From NCBI GenBank assembly GCA_009775705.1, contig VSQE01000004.1, forward strand, positions 5,728-69,727: DNA of 64,000 bases, read 5' to 3'. The translations under genes were made by a program, and so were the position numbers. This DNA comes from Prevotellamassilia sp. GTDB taxonomy: Bacteria > Bacteroidota > Bacteroidia > Bacteroidales > Bacteroidaceae. Positions 28,281 through 36,871 of this stretch are shown here, piece after piece. A model generated the notes under the pieces. That model saw nothing but the letters and a program-made list of their open reading frames with translations, made no database searches and had not been told where the DNA came from. Position 1 is the stretch's first letter. Each line of letters begins with the position of its first letter.

Positions 28281-28730
28281 TTATGCTTCTTCAGCCACTA
28301 CCTCAAAAGGAATTTCAACAGATACTTCCTTATGAAGTTTCACCGTAGCCTTGTAAGAACCTACTTCTTTCACGTCTTTGAGAATAATGGTCTTACGATC
28401 TATCTCGAAACCGAGTTTACCGAGTTCTTCGGAAATATGCAAACTGTTGACCGAACCGTAAATGGCACCGGTAGCGCTCACCTTGGTTGCGATTCTGATA
28501 GTCTCGACAGCTCCGAGTTTCTCGGCCAGAGCCAAGGCATCATTCTTGATTTTTTCAAGTTTATGAGCACGCTGCTTCAGGTTCTCGGCCAAAACTTTCT
28601 TGGCGGACGGAGACGCGATTACAGCCTTGCCGGTAGGAATAAGGTAATTGCGACCATAACCGCTCTTCACGTTTACAATGTCGTCTTTGTAGCCCAGACC
28701 GACTACGTTTTCTTTCAAAATGAGTTCCAT
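28281..28730 (-). CDS. rplI: 50S ribosomal protein L9
   Basis: 149 aa. Begins MELILKENVVGLGYKDDIVNV and contains GYGRNYLIPTGKAVIAS, the L9 N-domain, then the long central helix and C-domain. Last gene of rpsF-rpsR-rplI, 19 bp after rpsR. Confidence 0.97.
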   Translation of the reverse strand: MELILKENVVGLGYKDDIVNVKSGYGRNYLIPTGKAVIASPSAKKVLAENLKQRAHKLEKIKNDALALAEKLGAVETIRIATKVSATGAIYGSVNSLHISEELGKLGFEIDRKTIILKDVKEVGSYKATVKLHKEVSVEIPFEVVAEEA

Positions 28731-28749
28731 ATCTTATACCTCCACGTTT

Positions 28750-29019
28750 TTATTTCATCAAATCGGTTACGAAGGGAAGCAGAGCCAGCTGACGCGCTCT
28801 TTTTACGGCCTGAGCCACACGACGCTGATACTTCAAAGAGGTACCGGTGATACGACGGGGCAGGATCTTACCCTGTTCATTCAGGAATTTTTTGAGGAAC
28901 TCGGGATCTTTATAGTCAATGTACTTGATTCCGCTCTTTTTGAAACGGCAGTATTTTTTCTTTTTGACATCTACTGAAGGCGGGGTCAAATATCTGATTT
29001 CGGATTGTGCTTGTGCCAT
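28750..29019 (-). CDS. rpsR: 30S ribosomal protein S18
   Basis: 89 aa. [19 protein letters not shown] and [23 protein letters not shown] are S18 signatures. Starts 3 bp after the rpsF stop. Confidence 0.97.
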   Translation of the reverse strand: MAQAQSEIRYLTPPSVDVKKKKYCRFKKSGIKYIDYKDPEFLKKFLNEQGKILPRRITGTSLKYQRRVAQAVKRARQLALLPFVTDLMK

Positions 29020-29022
29020 TGC

Positions 29023-29364
29023 TTAGTCCTCCTTGTTTGCTTTTTTGTTACGACGTTTTTCTGCATACAGAGCAGCATACTTCTCCATTTTCACGGTAAG
29101 GAAACGGATGACGCGCTCGTCACGGCGATAGCCAACTTCGAGTTTGTCTACCACTTCGGGAGCGGCCTTGAACTCAATGAGCTGATAAAAACCGGTGGAT
29201 TTTTTCTGAATGGGATAAGCCATCTTCTTGAGGCCCCAGCTTTCTTCATTGATAATCTCGGCGCCTTCGGCGGTGAGAATACCCTTGAATTTTTCGACCG
29301 TCTCCTTCATCTGTTGGTCAGATAAAACGGGAGTCATAATGAAAACGGTCTCGTACTGATTCAT
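29023..29364 (-). CDS. rpsF: 30S ribosomal protein S6
   Basis: 113 aa from the ATG at 29364 ([14 protein letters not shown]), the usual S6 start; an ATG one codon upstream and another 11 codons further are in frame. [16 protein letters not shown] is typical, and the tail is Lys-rich. First gene of the rpsF-rpsR-rplI operon. Confidence 0.96.
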   Translation of the reverse strand: MNQYETVFIMTPVLSDQQMKETVEKFKGILTAEGAEIINEESWGLKKMAYPIQKKSTGFYQLIEFKAAPEVVDKLEVGYRRDERVIRFLTVKMEKYAALYAEKRRNKKANKED

Positions 29365-29410
29365 CATACGGATAAATTGATTAATTATTAGATTTTGCAA
29401 AATTGCGGTG

Positions 29411-29441
29411 CAAATTTACACATATTTTATTACATGACAAA
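29411..29441 (-). promoter_or_regulatory. Promoter of the rpsF operon
   Basis: On the minus strand TTTG (29438-29441), 19 bp, TAAATTTG (29411-29418), about 45 nt before the rpsF ATG. Confidence 0.75.
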
Positions 29442-29485
29442 AAGTTTTTTCTTTTTATCTATACAGAAAAGGGTGTCGCCACCAT

Positions 29486-29537
29486 AAAAAGCCGGCAGGC
29501 ACCCTTTTCGAAAAAAAGAAAAGGAGATACCTGCCGG
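29486..29537 (-). terminator. Terminator of the ROK kinase gene with a competing hairpin
   Basis: On the minus strand CCGGCAGG pairs with CCTGCCGG (29530-29537 and 29492-29499 complements), followed by CTTTTT. A second stem, GAAAAGGGTG (29466-29475) with CACCCTTTTC (29500-29509), overlaps the 3' arm and could be mutually exclusive. Confidence 0.75.
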
Positions 29538-29575
29538 AAAACGTACCTAATTGTTCCACGGGACAAGAGGAATTG

Positions 29576-30544
29576 TCATTCCCAGCCCAGCGCACTGGCT
29601 CCGAGCACAGCGGCCTCACTACCGTTGAGAGCGGACACCAGAAGCTTTGCCTTGTTCTTGTAGAGCGAAAGGATATTCTCGTCGTAAGCCTTACGGAGAG
29701 GTTCCATCAGATAATCGCCGGCTTTGGTCAGACCGCCGAAGAAGACAAAGGCTTCGGGAGAATTGAAGGTGGCGAAATCGGCACAGGCCGTACCAAGCAG
29801 TTTGCCGGTAAACTCAAAGATTTCAAGAGCTACGGCATCGCCGGCCTCGGCGGCCTGGAACACATCAAACGATGTGATTTCTGCCGGATTAAGTTCGCGG
29901 AGCTTGCTCGGCAATGTGCTTTTCTCCAGCATCTCGCGGGCTGTACGGGCCACACCCGTAGCCGAACAGTAGGTTTCAAGACAGCCACTACGACCGCAGC
30001 CACAGGAACGGCCCTCGGAGGTATGGTCCACAACCAGGTGGCCCAGCTCACCTGCAAAGCCGTCACTTCCGTACACTACTTTTCCGTCCACAACGATACC
30101 GCTGCCCACACCGGTGCCCAGCGTTATCATGATGAAGTTCTTCATTCCCCGTGCCACGCCGTAGGTCATCTCTCCCATCGCAGCGGCGTTCGCATCATTG
30201 GTCACACGGACGGGGATGCCCAGAGCTTCCTGAAAAAGCTGTGCGATGGGTACCACTCCGGGCCAGGCCAGATTGGCGGCATGCTCAATGTTTCCGGTAT
30301 AAAAGTTACCATTGGGAGCGCCGATCCCCATACCTCTGACTTGCTCTATGCCCCCAATCACGTCCAGCGCCGGTTGCAGAGCTTCCACCGCAGCTGCCAC
30401 ATAGTCGTGTACATCCGGGTAGGCTTTGGTCTTGATGGCGGTCTGCGCTTTGATGGTTCCTCGCTGGTCCACTATTCCGAAGATGGAATTAGTCCCTCCC
30501 ATATCCAGACCGATTACATAAGGTTTTTCTGCTTCGTTTTCCAT
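29576..30544 (-). CDS. ROK-family sugar kinase (glucokinase-like)
   Basis: 322 aa from the ATG at 30544 (MENEAEKPYVIGLDMGGTN). ATP-binding DMGGTN, then TLGTGVGSG and the ROK zinc motif ELGHLVVDHTSEGRSCGCGRSGCLE. Phosphorylates a hexose, most likely glucose, in the cytoplasm; it could use other hexoses. Divergent from the LysE-type exporter. Monocistronic by its own promoter and terminator. Confidence 0.92.
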   Translation of the reverse strand: MENEAEKPYVIGLDMGGTNSIFGIVDQRGTIKAQTAIKTKAYPDVHDYVAAAVEALQPALDVIGGIEQVRGMGIGAPNGNFYTGNIEHAANLAWPGVVPIAQLFQEALGIPVRVTNDANAAAMGEMTYGVARGMKNFIMITLGTGVGSGIVVDGKVVYGSDGFAGELGHLVVDHTSEGRSCGCGRSGCLETYCSATGVARTAREMLEKSTLPSKLRELNPAEITSFDVFQAAEAGDAVALEIFEFTGKLLGTACADFATFNSPEAFVFFGGLTKAGDYLMEPLRKAYDENILSLYKNKAKLLVSALNGSEAAVLGASALGWE

Positions 30545-30580
30545 AATTCCGTATATTTTGACATTAGATTTGTTACCGCA

Positions 30581-30612
30581 CAAATATACAGATTTATTTT
30601 ATAATCGACAAA
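30581..30612 (-). promoter_or_regulatory. Promoter of the ROK kinase gene
   Basis: On the minus strand TTTG (30609-30612), 20 bp, TATATTTG (30581-30588). Confidence 0.75.
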
Positions 30613-30699
30613 TTATTAATACCCGTAAGTCTGTCCGCCTGCTAAAATTCAGAACAAAGTTTCGGTTTCTCATAAAAAAATACGAAATTTGCAAACAGT

Positions 30700-31365
30700 A
30701 TGGATATTTTCGCAGAATTCGGCAGTACGATCCAACTGTTCCTGAAAGGCTTGCTGGTAGGCATCATCGCTTCGGCTCCCATGGGGCCGGTAGGCATCCT
30801 TTGCATCCAGCGCACGATGCAGAAAGGGCGCATATACGGGCTTGCCACCGGGGCCGGCGCCACCCTCAGCGACATCATATATGCCTTGATGACCGGCTGG
30901 GGCATGGCCTTTGTCATGGACTTCATCGACAACGAGCGGAACATTTTCTGGATGAAACTCATCGGCAGCGTGATGCTCTTCATTTTCGGCATCTACATGT
31001 TCCGCACGGATCCCCGCAAATGCATCCGGCCCGTGTCGAACAACAAAGGCACACTGTTCCATAATTTCTTCACATCGTTTCTCGTCACGCTGTCCAACCC
31101 GTTGATCATTTTCCTGTTTCTGGCGTTGTTCAACATGTTCACGTTTGTCATTCCGGGTAACCTGTTCGGGCAATGTGTGGGCTACGTCTCCATCGTGGCT
31201 GGCGCAATGCTGTGGTGGGTAGGCCTGACGTATGTCATCAACCGCATGAGAAGGAACTTCGGCCTGCGGGGCATTCTCCGCCTGAACCGCTCTATCGGAA
31301 CCATCGTGCTGGCCGCTTCCGTCATATACGCCATCATGACACTGTTCCACCTGTCGCTCTACTGA
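30700..31365 (+). CDS. LysE/RhtB-family amino-acid exporter
   Basis: 221 aa with about six membrane helices. Family features are IIASAPMGPVGILCIQRTMQKGR near the N-terminus and FLVTLSNPLIIFLFLALFN in the middle (the NP motif). Members export amino acids or similar small molecules; substrate unknown. Followed 56 bp later by the DUF4924 gene and then rfbD on the same strand. Confidence 0.88.
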   Translation: MDIFAEFGSTIQLFLKGLLVGIIASAPMGPVGILCIQRTMQKGRIYGLATGAGATLSDIIYALMTGWGMAFVMDFIDNERNIFWMKLIGSVMLFIFGIYMFRTDPRKCIRPVSNNKGTLFHNFFTSFLVTLSNPLIIFLFLALFNMFTFVIPGNLFGQCVGYVSIVAGAMLWWVGLTYVINRMRRNFGLRGILRLNRSIGTIVLAASVIYAIMTLFHLSLY

Positions 31366-31421
31366 ACGAACCTCCACGGAACAAGCCTGTATTTTCCTTT
31401 ATAGACAAAAAGACTGACAAG

Positions 31422-31964
31422 ATGATCATAGCCGACCAATTACGCCCAAAGAACCTGACGGAATACCTGCTCTACATGTGGCAGGTGGAAGACATCCTGC
31501 GCGCCTACGGCTGCGACTCGGAACTCCTGAGAAAGGAATACCTCAGCCGTTTCGAGCTGGACGACAGCTGCCGTCGGAAAACGGAACAATGGTATGCCGA
31601 CCTGTGTGAGATGATGCGGACGGAAGGCAAAACGGAACACGGACATTTGCAGATCAACCTGAACACACAGCAGAAACTGACGGAACTGCACGACCGTCTG
31701 CTCCGCTCTTCCCACTTTCCCTACTACCGTGAAATGTACTACAAGGTACTGCCCTATATTGTGGAACTGCGCACCAAGCATGCCGACCACGAGGCGGGAG
31801 AATTACAGATTTGTCTGGAAATGCTCTACGGGCTCCTGCTGCTACGCCTGCAAAAAAAAGAAATATCTCCGGAAACCGAACGCTCGGCAAAAGACATCTC
31901 CACTCTGCTCGGACAACTCTCCGACTATTACCGGAAAGACCAGGAGGCTCCGCTGGAACTGTAA
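31422..31964 (+). CDS. DUF4924-like Bacteroidales protein
   Basis: 180 aa from the ATG at 31422 (MIIADQLRPKNLTEYLLYMWQVEDILRA). Predicted all-helical and soluble; LYMWQVEDILRAYG and the central INLNTQQKLTELHDRLL match the DUF4924 family, known mainly from Bacteroidales. No catalytic motif is evident. Its place between an exporter and rfbD suggests only shared transcription. Confidence 0.7.
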   Translation: MIIADQLRPKNLTEYLLYMWQVEDILRAYGCDSELLRKEYLSRFELDDSCRRKTEQWYADLCEMMRTEGKTEHGHLQINLNTQQKLTELHDRLLRSSHFPYYREMYYKVLPYIVELRTKHADHEAGELQICLEMLYGLLLLRLQKKEISPETERSAKDISTLLGQLSDYYRKDQEAPLEL

Positions 31965-32032
31965 GCAATGCCCTGCCATGCCTCTTCCATCGCCTCAACG
32001 GTTGCAAATATAAAAACACCATACAAAAAAAG

Positions 32033-32887
32033 ATGAAACAAATACTCGTCACCGGCCACCGCGGACAGCTGGGCAACGAAATGCAGTTGCTCGCCCCGCT
32101 GTATGCGGACTCCTGCCACTTCCTGTTTACGGACAAGGATGAACTGGACATCACGGACCGCAAGGCCGTCTATGCCTTTATCGAAGAGCATGCGGTGAAC
32201 ATCGTCATCAATTGTGCCGCCTATACGGCCGTTGACAAAGCCGAAAGCGAGCCGGAACTCTGCGAACTGCTGAATCATACCGCCCCAGGCTATCTGGCGG
32301 AAGCCGTCGCATCGGTCGGAGGCACTATGATACAGATCTCAACGGACTATGTTTTTGACGGAACAGGACACATTCCTTACCGCGAAGACGATCCCACCTG
32401 CCCCAACACGGTGTACGGCCGCACGAAACTGGCCGGTGAGGAAGCCGTCATCCGCACCTGCCCCGGATCAATGGTAATCCGCACGGCATGGCTCTACTCT
32501 ACTTTCGGCAACAACTTTGTCAAGACCATGCTACGTCTCGGCAAGGAACGGGAATCACTGGGGGTAATCTTCGACCAGATAGGATCGCCCACCTATGCCC
32601 GCGACCTTGCCCGCGCCATCATGACGGCCGTCGAACAAGGTATCGTGCCGGGGGTCTACCATTTCACGAACGAAGGTGTCTGTTCCTGGTACGACTTCAC
32701 ACGCACCATTCACCGCATGGCCGGCATCGCCTCCTGCCACGTACGCCCGCTCCACACGGAAGAATATCCCGCACCGGCACCCCGACCGCACTATTCGGTA
32801 CTCGACAAGTCCAAAATCAAGGAGACTTACGGAATAGACATCCCCTGGTGGGAGGATTCGCTGCGCGATTGCCTGAAGAACCTCTGA
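32033..32887 (+). CDS. rfbD: dTDP-4-dehydrorhamnose reductase
   Basis: 284 aa from the ATG at 32033 (MKQILVTGHRGQLGNEM). Reduces dTDP-4-keto-L-rhamnose to dTDP-L-rhamnose for surface polysaccharides. NAD(P)-binding GHRGQLG, STDYVFDG and the catalytic YGRTKLAGE (YxxxK) are present. The other rhamnose genes (rfbA, B, C) are not in this window. Ends before a strong bidirectional terminator. Confidence 0.93.
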   Translation: MKQILVTGHRGQLGNEMQLLAPLYADSCHFLFTDKDELDITDRKAVYAFIEEHAVNIVINCAAYTAVDKAESEPELCELLNHTAPGYLAEAVASVGGTMIQISTDYVFDGTGHIPYREDDPTCPNTVYGRTKLAGEEAVIRTCPGSMVIRTAWLYSTFGNNFVKTMLRLGKERESLGVIFDQIGSPTYARDLARAIMTAVEQGIVPGVYHFTNEGVCSWYDFTRTIHRMAGIASCHVRPLHTEEYPAPAPRPHYSVLDKSKIKETYGIDIPWWEDSLRDCLKNL

Positions 32888-32911
32888 CAAACCCATTCCG
32901 CACGGCATACT

Positions 32912-32957
32912 AAAACACTCAGGGCTTCCCCGTCACGGTGGAAGCCCTGAGTGTTTT
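32912..32957. terminator. Bidirectional terminator between rfbD and serine palmitoyltransferase
   Basis: AAAACACTCAGGGCTTCC (32912-32929) pairs with GGAAGCCCTGAGTGTTTT (32940-32957), 18 bp perfect with a 10-nt loop; A/T tails on both sides serve both convergent genes. Confidence 0.9.
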
Positions 32958-32976
32958 TATAACGTCTATTCCGTTC

Positions 32977-34164
32977 TTACTTGATGATTTCCAGTTCCTT
33001 GAACACCTTGGAAAGAGCAGCGACCGCCCTGTCCACCTGTTCTTTGGTATGGGTGGCCATCAACGCCACGCGCACCAGTGTGTCCTGCGGTGCGCAGGCG
33101 GGCGGAATCACCGGATTGATGAACACTCCTTCATCGAAGGCACGGGCCGTAGCCACAAATGTCTTCTCCGGATCGCGCACATACAACGGGATTATGGGCG
33201 ACTCCGTCTCACCGATCTCAAAGCCGGCTTCGCGGAAACGCTTCAGCGCATAGTTCGTCACGTCCCACAAAGCCTGAATGCGTTCCGGTTCCCGTTGCAG
33301 GATGTGCAAAGCCTCCATGGCTGCCGCTGTTGCCGCAGGTGTATTCGAAGCACTGAATATATAGGTGCGGGCCGTATGGCGCAGCCAGTTGATGATGGAC
33401 TTGTCGGCCGCGATGAAACCGCCGATGCTGGCCAGCGACTTGCTGAACGTTCCCATGATGAGATCCACATCGTCTGTCAGGCCGAAATGATCGCAGACAC
33501 CACGTCCGTCACGGCCGAACACTCCGATGCCGTGGGCCTCGTCAACCATGACGGTGGCATTGTATTTTTTCTTCAGACGGATAATTTCGGGAAGATTGGC
33601 CAGATCGCCTTCCATGGAGAACACGCCGTCCACAACAATCAGCTTGACGGCCTCGGGGGCACACTTCTGTAGCTGGCGCTCCAGATCGGCCATGTCATTG
33701 TGCTTGTACTTCAGGTTCGTCGAGAATGACAAACGCCGGCCGTCCACGATCGAAGCATGATCGCGGTCGTCACAGATGATATAATCCTCCCGACCGGTCA
33801 GGCAGGCGATGACTCCGGCATTGACTGTAAATCCGGTAGAAAAACAAAGGGCTTCGTCCTTACCCACAAACTCGGCCAATTCGCGCTCCAGCTCCACATG
33901 CAGGTCAAGCGTCCCGTTGAGAAAACGGGAGCCGGCACAGCCCGCTCCATACTGGCGCAAGGCTTTCACTCCGGCCTCGATGACACGCTCGTCACCCGTC
34001 AGGCCCGTATAGGCGTTAGACCCGAACATCAGGACCTTATGTCCCCCCATTTCTACCTCGGTGCCTTGTTTCCCCTCTATCTCGCGGAAATAAGGATACA
34101 CTCCTTTTTCCATATATTGCTGGGGCAACGTGTACTTCGCCAATCTGTCTTGTAATATTCCCAT
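32977..34164 (-). CDS. spt: Serine palmitoyltransferase / alpha-oxoamine synthase
   Basis: 395 aa from the ATG at 34164 (MGILQDRLAKYTLPQQYM). PLP enzyme of the alpha-oxoamine synthase family; the Schiff-base Lys242 is in GTFSKSLASIGGF, with His136 (DRDHAS) and Asp208 (VDEAHG) around the cofactor. Starting the sphingolipid pathway from serine and a fatty acyl thioester is the expected role in Bacteroidales. KBL (glycine C-acetyltransferase) is a close relative, but the N-terminal LPQQYMEKGVYPYFREIEG and the substrate loop favour SPT. Confidence 0.88.
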   Translation of the reverse strand: MGILQDRLAKYTLPQQYMEKGVYPYFREIEGKQGTEVEMGGHKVLMFGSNAYTGLTGDERVIEAGVKALRQYGAGCAGSRFLNGTLDLHVELERELAEFVGKDEALCFSTGFTVNAGVIACLTGREDYIICDDRDHASIVDGRRLSFSTNLKYKHNDMADLERQLQKCAPEAVKLIVVDGVFSMEGDLANLPEIIRLKKKYNATVMVDEAHGIGVFGRDGRGVCDHFGLTDDVDLIMGTFSKSLASIGGFIAADKSIINWLRHTARTYIFSASNTPAATAAAMEALHILQREPERIQALWDVTNYALKRFREAGFEIGETESPIIPLYVRDPEKTFVATARAFDEGVFINPVIPPACAPQDTLVRVALMATHTKEQVDRAVAALSKVFKELEIIK

Positions 34165-34236
34165 ATTATAATAATGAATACAGACCTTGCAGCCTGCGGA
34201 CGGCTGTCCGCAACTTCCCGGCCTTAAAAAACGCAG

Positions 34237-34244
34237 CAAAGATA
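34237..34244 (-). promoter_or_regulatory. -7 box of the serine palmitoyltransferase gene
   Basis: TATCTTTG on the minus strand, about 75 nt before the ATG. No TTTG at the normal spacing. Confidence 0.5.
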
Positions 34245-34381
34245 CGCATTTTATTAATAATATTTCCTATTTGCTAAAAAAAACAACTTCCCGACTTGGT
34301 GGCAAACCGAAAAACACAATTGCCAAAACCGAAAAACACCAACACGGCACAGGGAGATTTCCATCTTCGGATTTTTTTTGC

Positions 34382-34389
34382 TAAGTTTG
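34382..34389 (+). promoter_or_regulatory. -7 box of the lipid kinase gene
   Basis: TAAGTTTG about 47 nt before the ATG at 34436; no standard -33 box seen. Rest of the divergent gap 34165-34435 shows nothing else. Confidence 0.5.
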
Positions 34390-34435
34390 CAGTCCCGAGA
34401 ATGTGCATTCATCCCCGAACAGAGAGAGAACCAAT

Positions 34436-35461
34436 ATGAGCAAAAAGCGGATACTTTTTATCGTCAATCCCATTTCCGGAACAGGCAAGAAAGACGCAGC
34501 CCTACGTAGTGTAGAGAAATATCTGGACAAAGAACGCTTCGACTACGAGATACGTCCCACGACCCATGCCGGACATGCCGCTGAAATGGCCGCCGCAGCC
34601 GCCCGTTCGGGGACAGACATCGTCGCGGCCATCGGCGGCGACGGAACCGTCAACGAAGTGGCCCGCTCACTGGTCCATACTCCAACAGCGTTGGCCATCA
34701 TTCCCTGCGGCTCAGGCAATGGACTGGCCCGACACCTGCAAATCCCCATGCAGCCGGCCCGCGCTGTCGGCATCATCAACCGTGCCACCATCCATTCGCT
34801 TGACTACGGGCGCATCAACGGCCGGCCGTTTTTCTGTACGTGCGGCGTGGGGTTCGATGCTTTCGTCAGCCTGAAATTTGCCGCTGCCGGCCGGCGCGGA
34901 CCGCTGTCCTATGTGGAAAACACCGTCCGCGAGGGGCTGACCTATCGCCCCGAGACCTATAAGATACAGATCGACGGGAACGAAAAGCTGCACGAGGCCT
35001 TCCTCATTGCCTGCGCCAACGCCTCGCAATACGGCAACAACGCTTTCATCGCCCCCCACGCCTCGATGAAGGACGGCCTGATGGATGTCATCATCATCTC
35101 GCCCTTCGCCCTGTTCGAAGCACCGCAAATAGCACTGGGACTTTTCAACAAAAAGCTGGCCAACAACAGCCACGTGGAAACACTACAGGCCCGGCACATA
35201 CGCATCACGCGCCCCACGGAAGGGGCCGCCCACTGCGACGGGGATCCCTTCATGACGGGAAGAACCATAGAAGTGGAACTGATCAGAAACAGTTTCAACG
35301 CAGTGGTGAACCCCGAGGCCCACACCAAGCACAAGAGTTTCATCCTCAGTCTCGCCGAGAGCTTCAGTTCTCCGGCGCGCCTACAGGCGGAAATCATGCA
35401 GGCGCTGAAAAATTCAGGAGAATCCACCCGCACCTTCATCCGTAAACTCACGAATCTGTAA
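34436..35461 (+). CDS. Diacylglycerol/lipid kinase family protein (DAGK catalytic domain)
   Basis: 341 aa from the ATG at 34436 (MSKKRILFIVNPISGTGKK). The DAGK catalytic domain carries NPISGTGKK (11-19) and the nucleotide-binding GGDGTVNE (67-74), then IPCGSGNGLARHL; the C-terminal beta domain has YGNNAFIAP and HCDGDPF. Family members phosphorylate diacylglycerol, undecaprenol or sphingoid bases. Divergent from serine palmitoyltransferase, so a sphingolipid substrate is an attractive but unproved idea. Confidence 0.85.
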   Translation: MSKKRILFIVNPISGTGKKDAALRSVEKYLDKERFDYEIRPTTHAGHAAEMAAAAARSGTDIVAAIGGDGTVNEVARSLVHTPTALAIIPCGSGNGLARHLQIPMQPARAVGIINRATIHSLDYGRINGRPFFCTCGVGFDAFVSLKFAAAGRRGPLSYVENTVREGLTYRPETYKIQIDGNEKLHEAFLIACANASQYGNNAFIAPHASMKDGLMDVIIISPFALFEAPQIALGLFNKKLANNSHVETLQARHIRITRPTEGAAHCDGDPFMTGRTIEVELIRNSFNAVVNPEAHTKHKSFILSLAESFSSPARLQAEIMQALKNSGESTRTFIRKLTNL

Positions 35462-35523
35462 ATCCTTTTTTCCGTTGCCAGCGTCCGCCCAAAACCTCTT
35501 CCCGGATTCAAGAAAAAGGGGCC

Positions 35524-35610
35524 TCGTCGTTTCACGTTTAGCATCGTTTAAGAAAACAGGCGTTTCCGCCCAAATGTAAACGTAGGTTAATCAACATTTG
35601 GGTTTCGCCC
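35524..35610 (+). repeat. Partial copy (D) of the dispersed element
   Basis: Contains TCGTCGTTTCACGTTTAGC and then AATGTAAACGTAGGTTAAT, AACATTTG and a TTCGCCCC stretch, matching the upstream half of copies A-C. It stops before the -7 box, the leader and the hairpins. Lies between the convergent lipid kinase and regulator genes; the rest of 35462-35695 has nothing recognisable. Confidence 0.75.
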
Positions 35611-35695
35611 CTTAGAGTCAAGAACGAAGTGCAAAAAATTCTGTTCAGAATTATTACTGTCGGCTAAACCGTAAAGAAGGGAAAAATCCGCAGAA

Positions 35696-36649
35696 TCAGA
35701 CCATACGCACCTCATCCAGATTGACCAGCTTGTTCACAATGGCATAAATGGTCAGACCGCTCACCGAATGGATATTCAACTTTCGGGAAATGTTCTTGCG
35801 ATGCGTCAGCACGGTATTGACGGAAATGAACAACTTCCCGGCCACCTCCTTGTTGGTCATGCCTCTTACGACACATCCCACAATCTCGCGTTCGCGCTCG
35901 CTGAGTGCTTCTTGCGGAGCCTGACGGTCGGCATCGGGCGTTTCCGCCTCTGTGCTCATGACCGCCACCTGCTGTTCCAGCCGCTGAACGGCTGGAACAA
36001 AAAGAACGTCCTCCACCTCACAGTGCAGCCGCAAATCAGTCTCGCAATTGAAAATGTCAAAAAGAACGTTGTTCAGCAAATCGGCAGTGTCGGCTACGGC
36101 GTAGTATTTGATGATGATGTTTTTCAGTTCCTGCAATTTCTTGTCTATGCCCACATGGCTCCGGGCAAACTGCGCGATCTCGAAACCGCACGTCCTGCGA
36201 CCGGCTTGCAAAGAGTTGACGTAGGTAAAGATCTTGTGGTTCTCGTGTTCCATGTGCCGGCGCACATCGCCCATATACTCGTCATAGAACTTCAGAATGA
36301 GATAGGCCACTTCGTTTTTCTGCGAGCAGTCGATGGCCTCGATGAGTTTGCGACGGATGGCGGGCAACTGGAAGTTCAGGAAATAATTGTGTGCCTGACC
36401 GAGATAGGCCACCAAAGCCTGGACCGAAACGTTCTCCACATAATAGGGGGCAATCTCTGCCCCAAACTTCATACAGTTGGCCACAGCCAGAAACGTAGGC
36501 GCATGCACCTGATGCTCCCCACACACCTCGCCCACGGTCTTGTCTCCCACACCGAGGGGTATACCGAAACGGCTCATCATCTGCAACAGGGAAGGCTCGT
36601 CACAGATGACATCACACATTTTATCCGTCTCGCGATAATTTACCGACAT
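35696..36649 (-). CDS. Hemerythrin-like sensor fused to a LuxR-type DNA-binding domain
   Basis: 317 aa. Residues about 10-60 look like the ScdA/RIC N-terminal domain; residues about 85-220 are hemerythrin-like with His87, the HMEHENH cluster (132-138), His165 and His209xxxxAsp214, the usual di-iron ligand spacing. Residues 249-310 form a GerE/LuxR helix-turn-helix (LSEREREIVGCVVRGMTNKEVA). Family logic suggests a sensor of oxygen, NO or iron that directly controls transcription. It is divergent from the porin-imelysin-dihaem operon, a likely target. Confidence 0.85.
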   Translation of the reverse strand: MSVNYRETDKMCDVICDEPSLLQMMSRFGIPLGVGDKTVGEVCGEHQVHAPTFLAVANCMKFGAEIAPYYVENVSVQALVAYLGQAHNYFLNFQLPAIRRKLIEAIDCSQKNEVAYLILKFYDEYMGDVRRHMEHENHKIFTYVNSLQAGRRTCGFEIAQFARSHVGIDKKLQELKNIIIKYYAVADTADLLNNVLFDIFNCETDLRLHCEVEDVLFVPAVQRLEQQVAVMSTEAETPDADRQAPQEALSEREREIVGCVVRGMTNKEVAGKLFISVNTVLTHRKNISRKLNIHSVSGLTIYAIVNKLVNLDEVRMV

Positions 36650-36798
36650 AACTCTCAGAACTATATTCTGCCGGCAAATTTACCGCTTTCCCACGACATT
36701 CCACATACCCACTTCCGGGTATTTTGTAGTAAAAAATTGTGATTTCGCCCGAAGGCCGTCCTCCCCTGCCCTTCCTCCATTTTACCGTTTTCTTGCGA

Positions 36799-36829
36799 TT
36801 GACCGGCCTTTGCATTTACTCTACCTTTG
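36799..36829 (+). promoter_or_regulatory. Promoter of the porin-imelysin-dihaem operon
   Basis: TTG (36799-36801), 20 bp, TACCTTTG (36822-36829), about 43 nt before the first ATG. A TAAATTTG box on the minus strand at about 36676-36683 may serve the divergent regulator. Confidence 0.65.
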
Positions 36830-36871
36830 CATCCGCAAACAAAAATTCACACACTGTGTTATATATTATAT

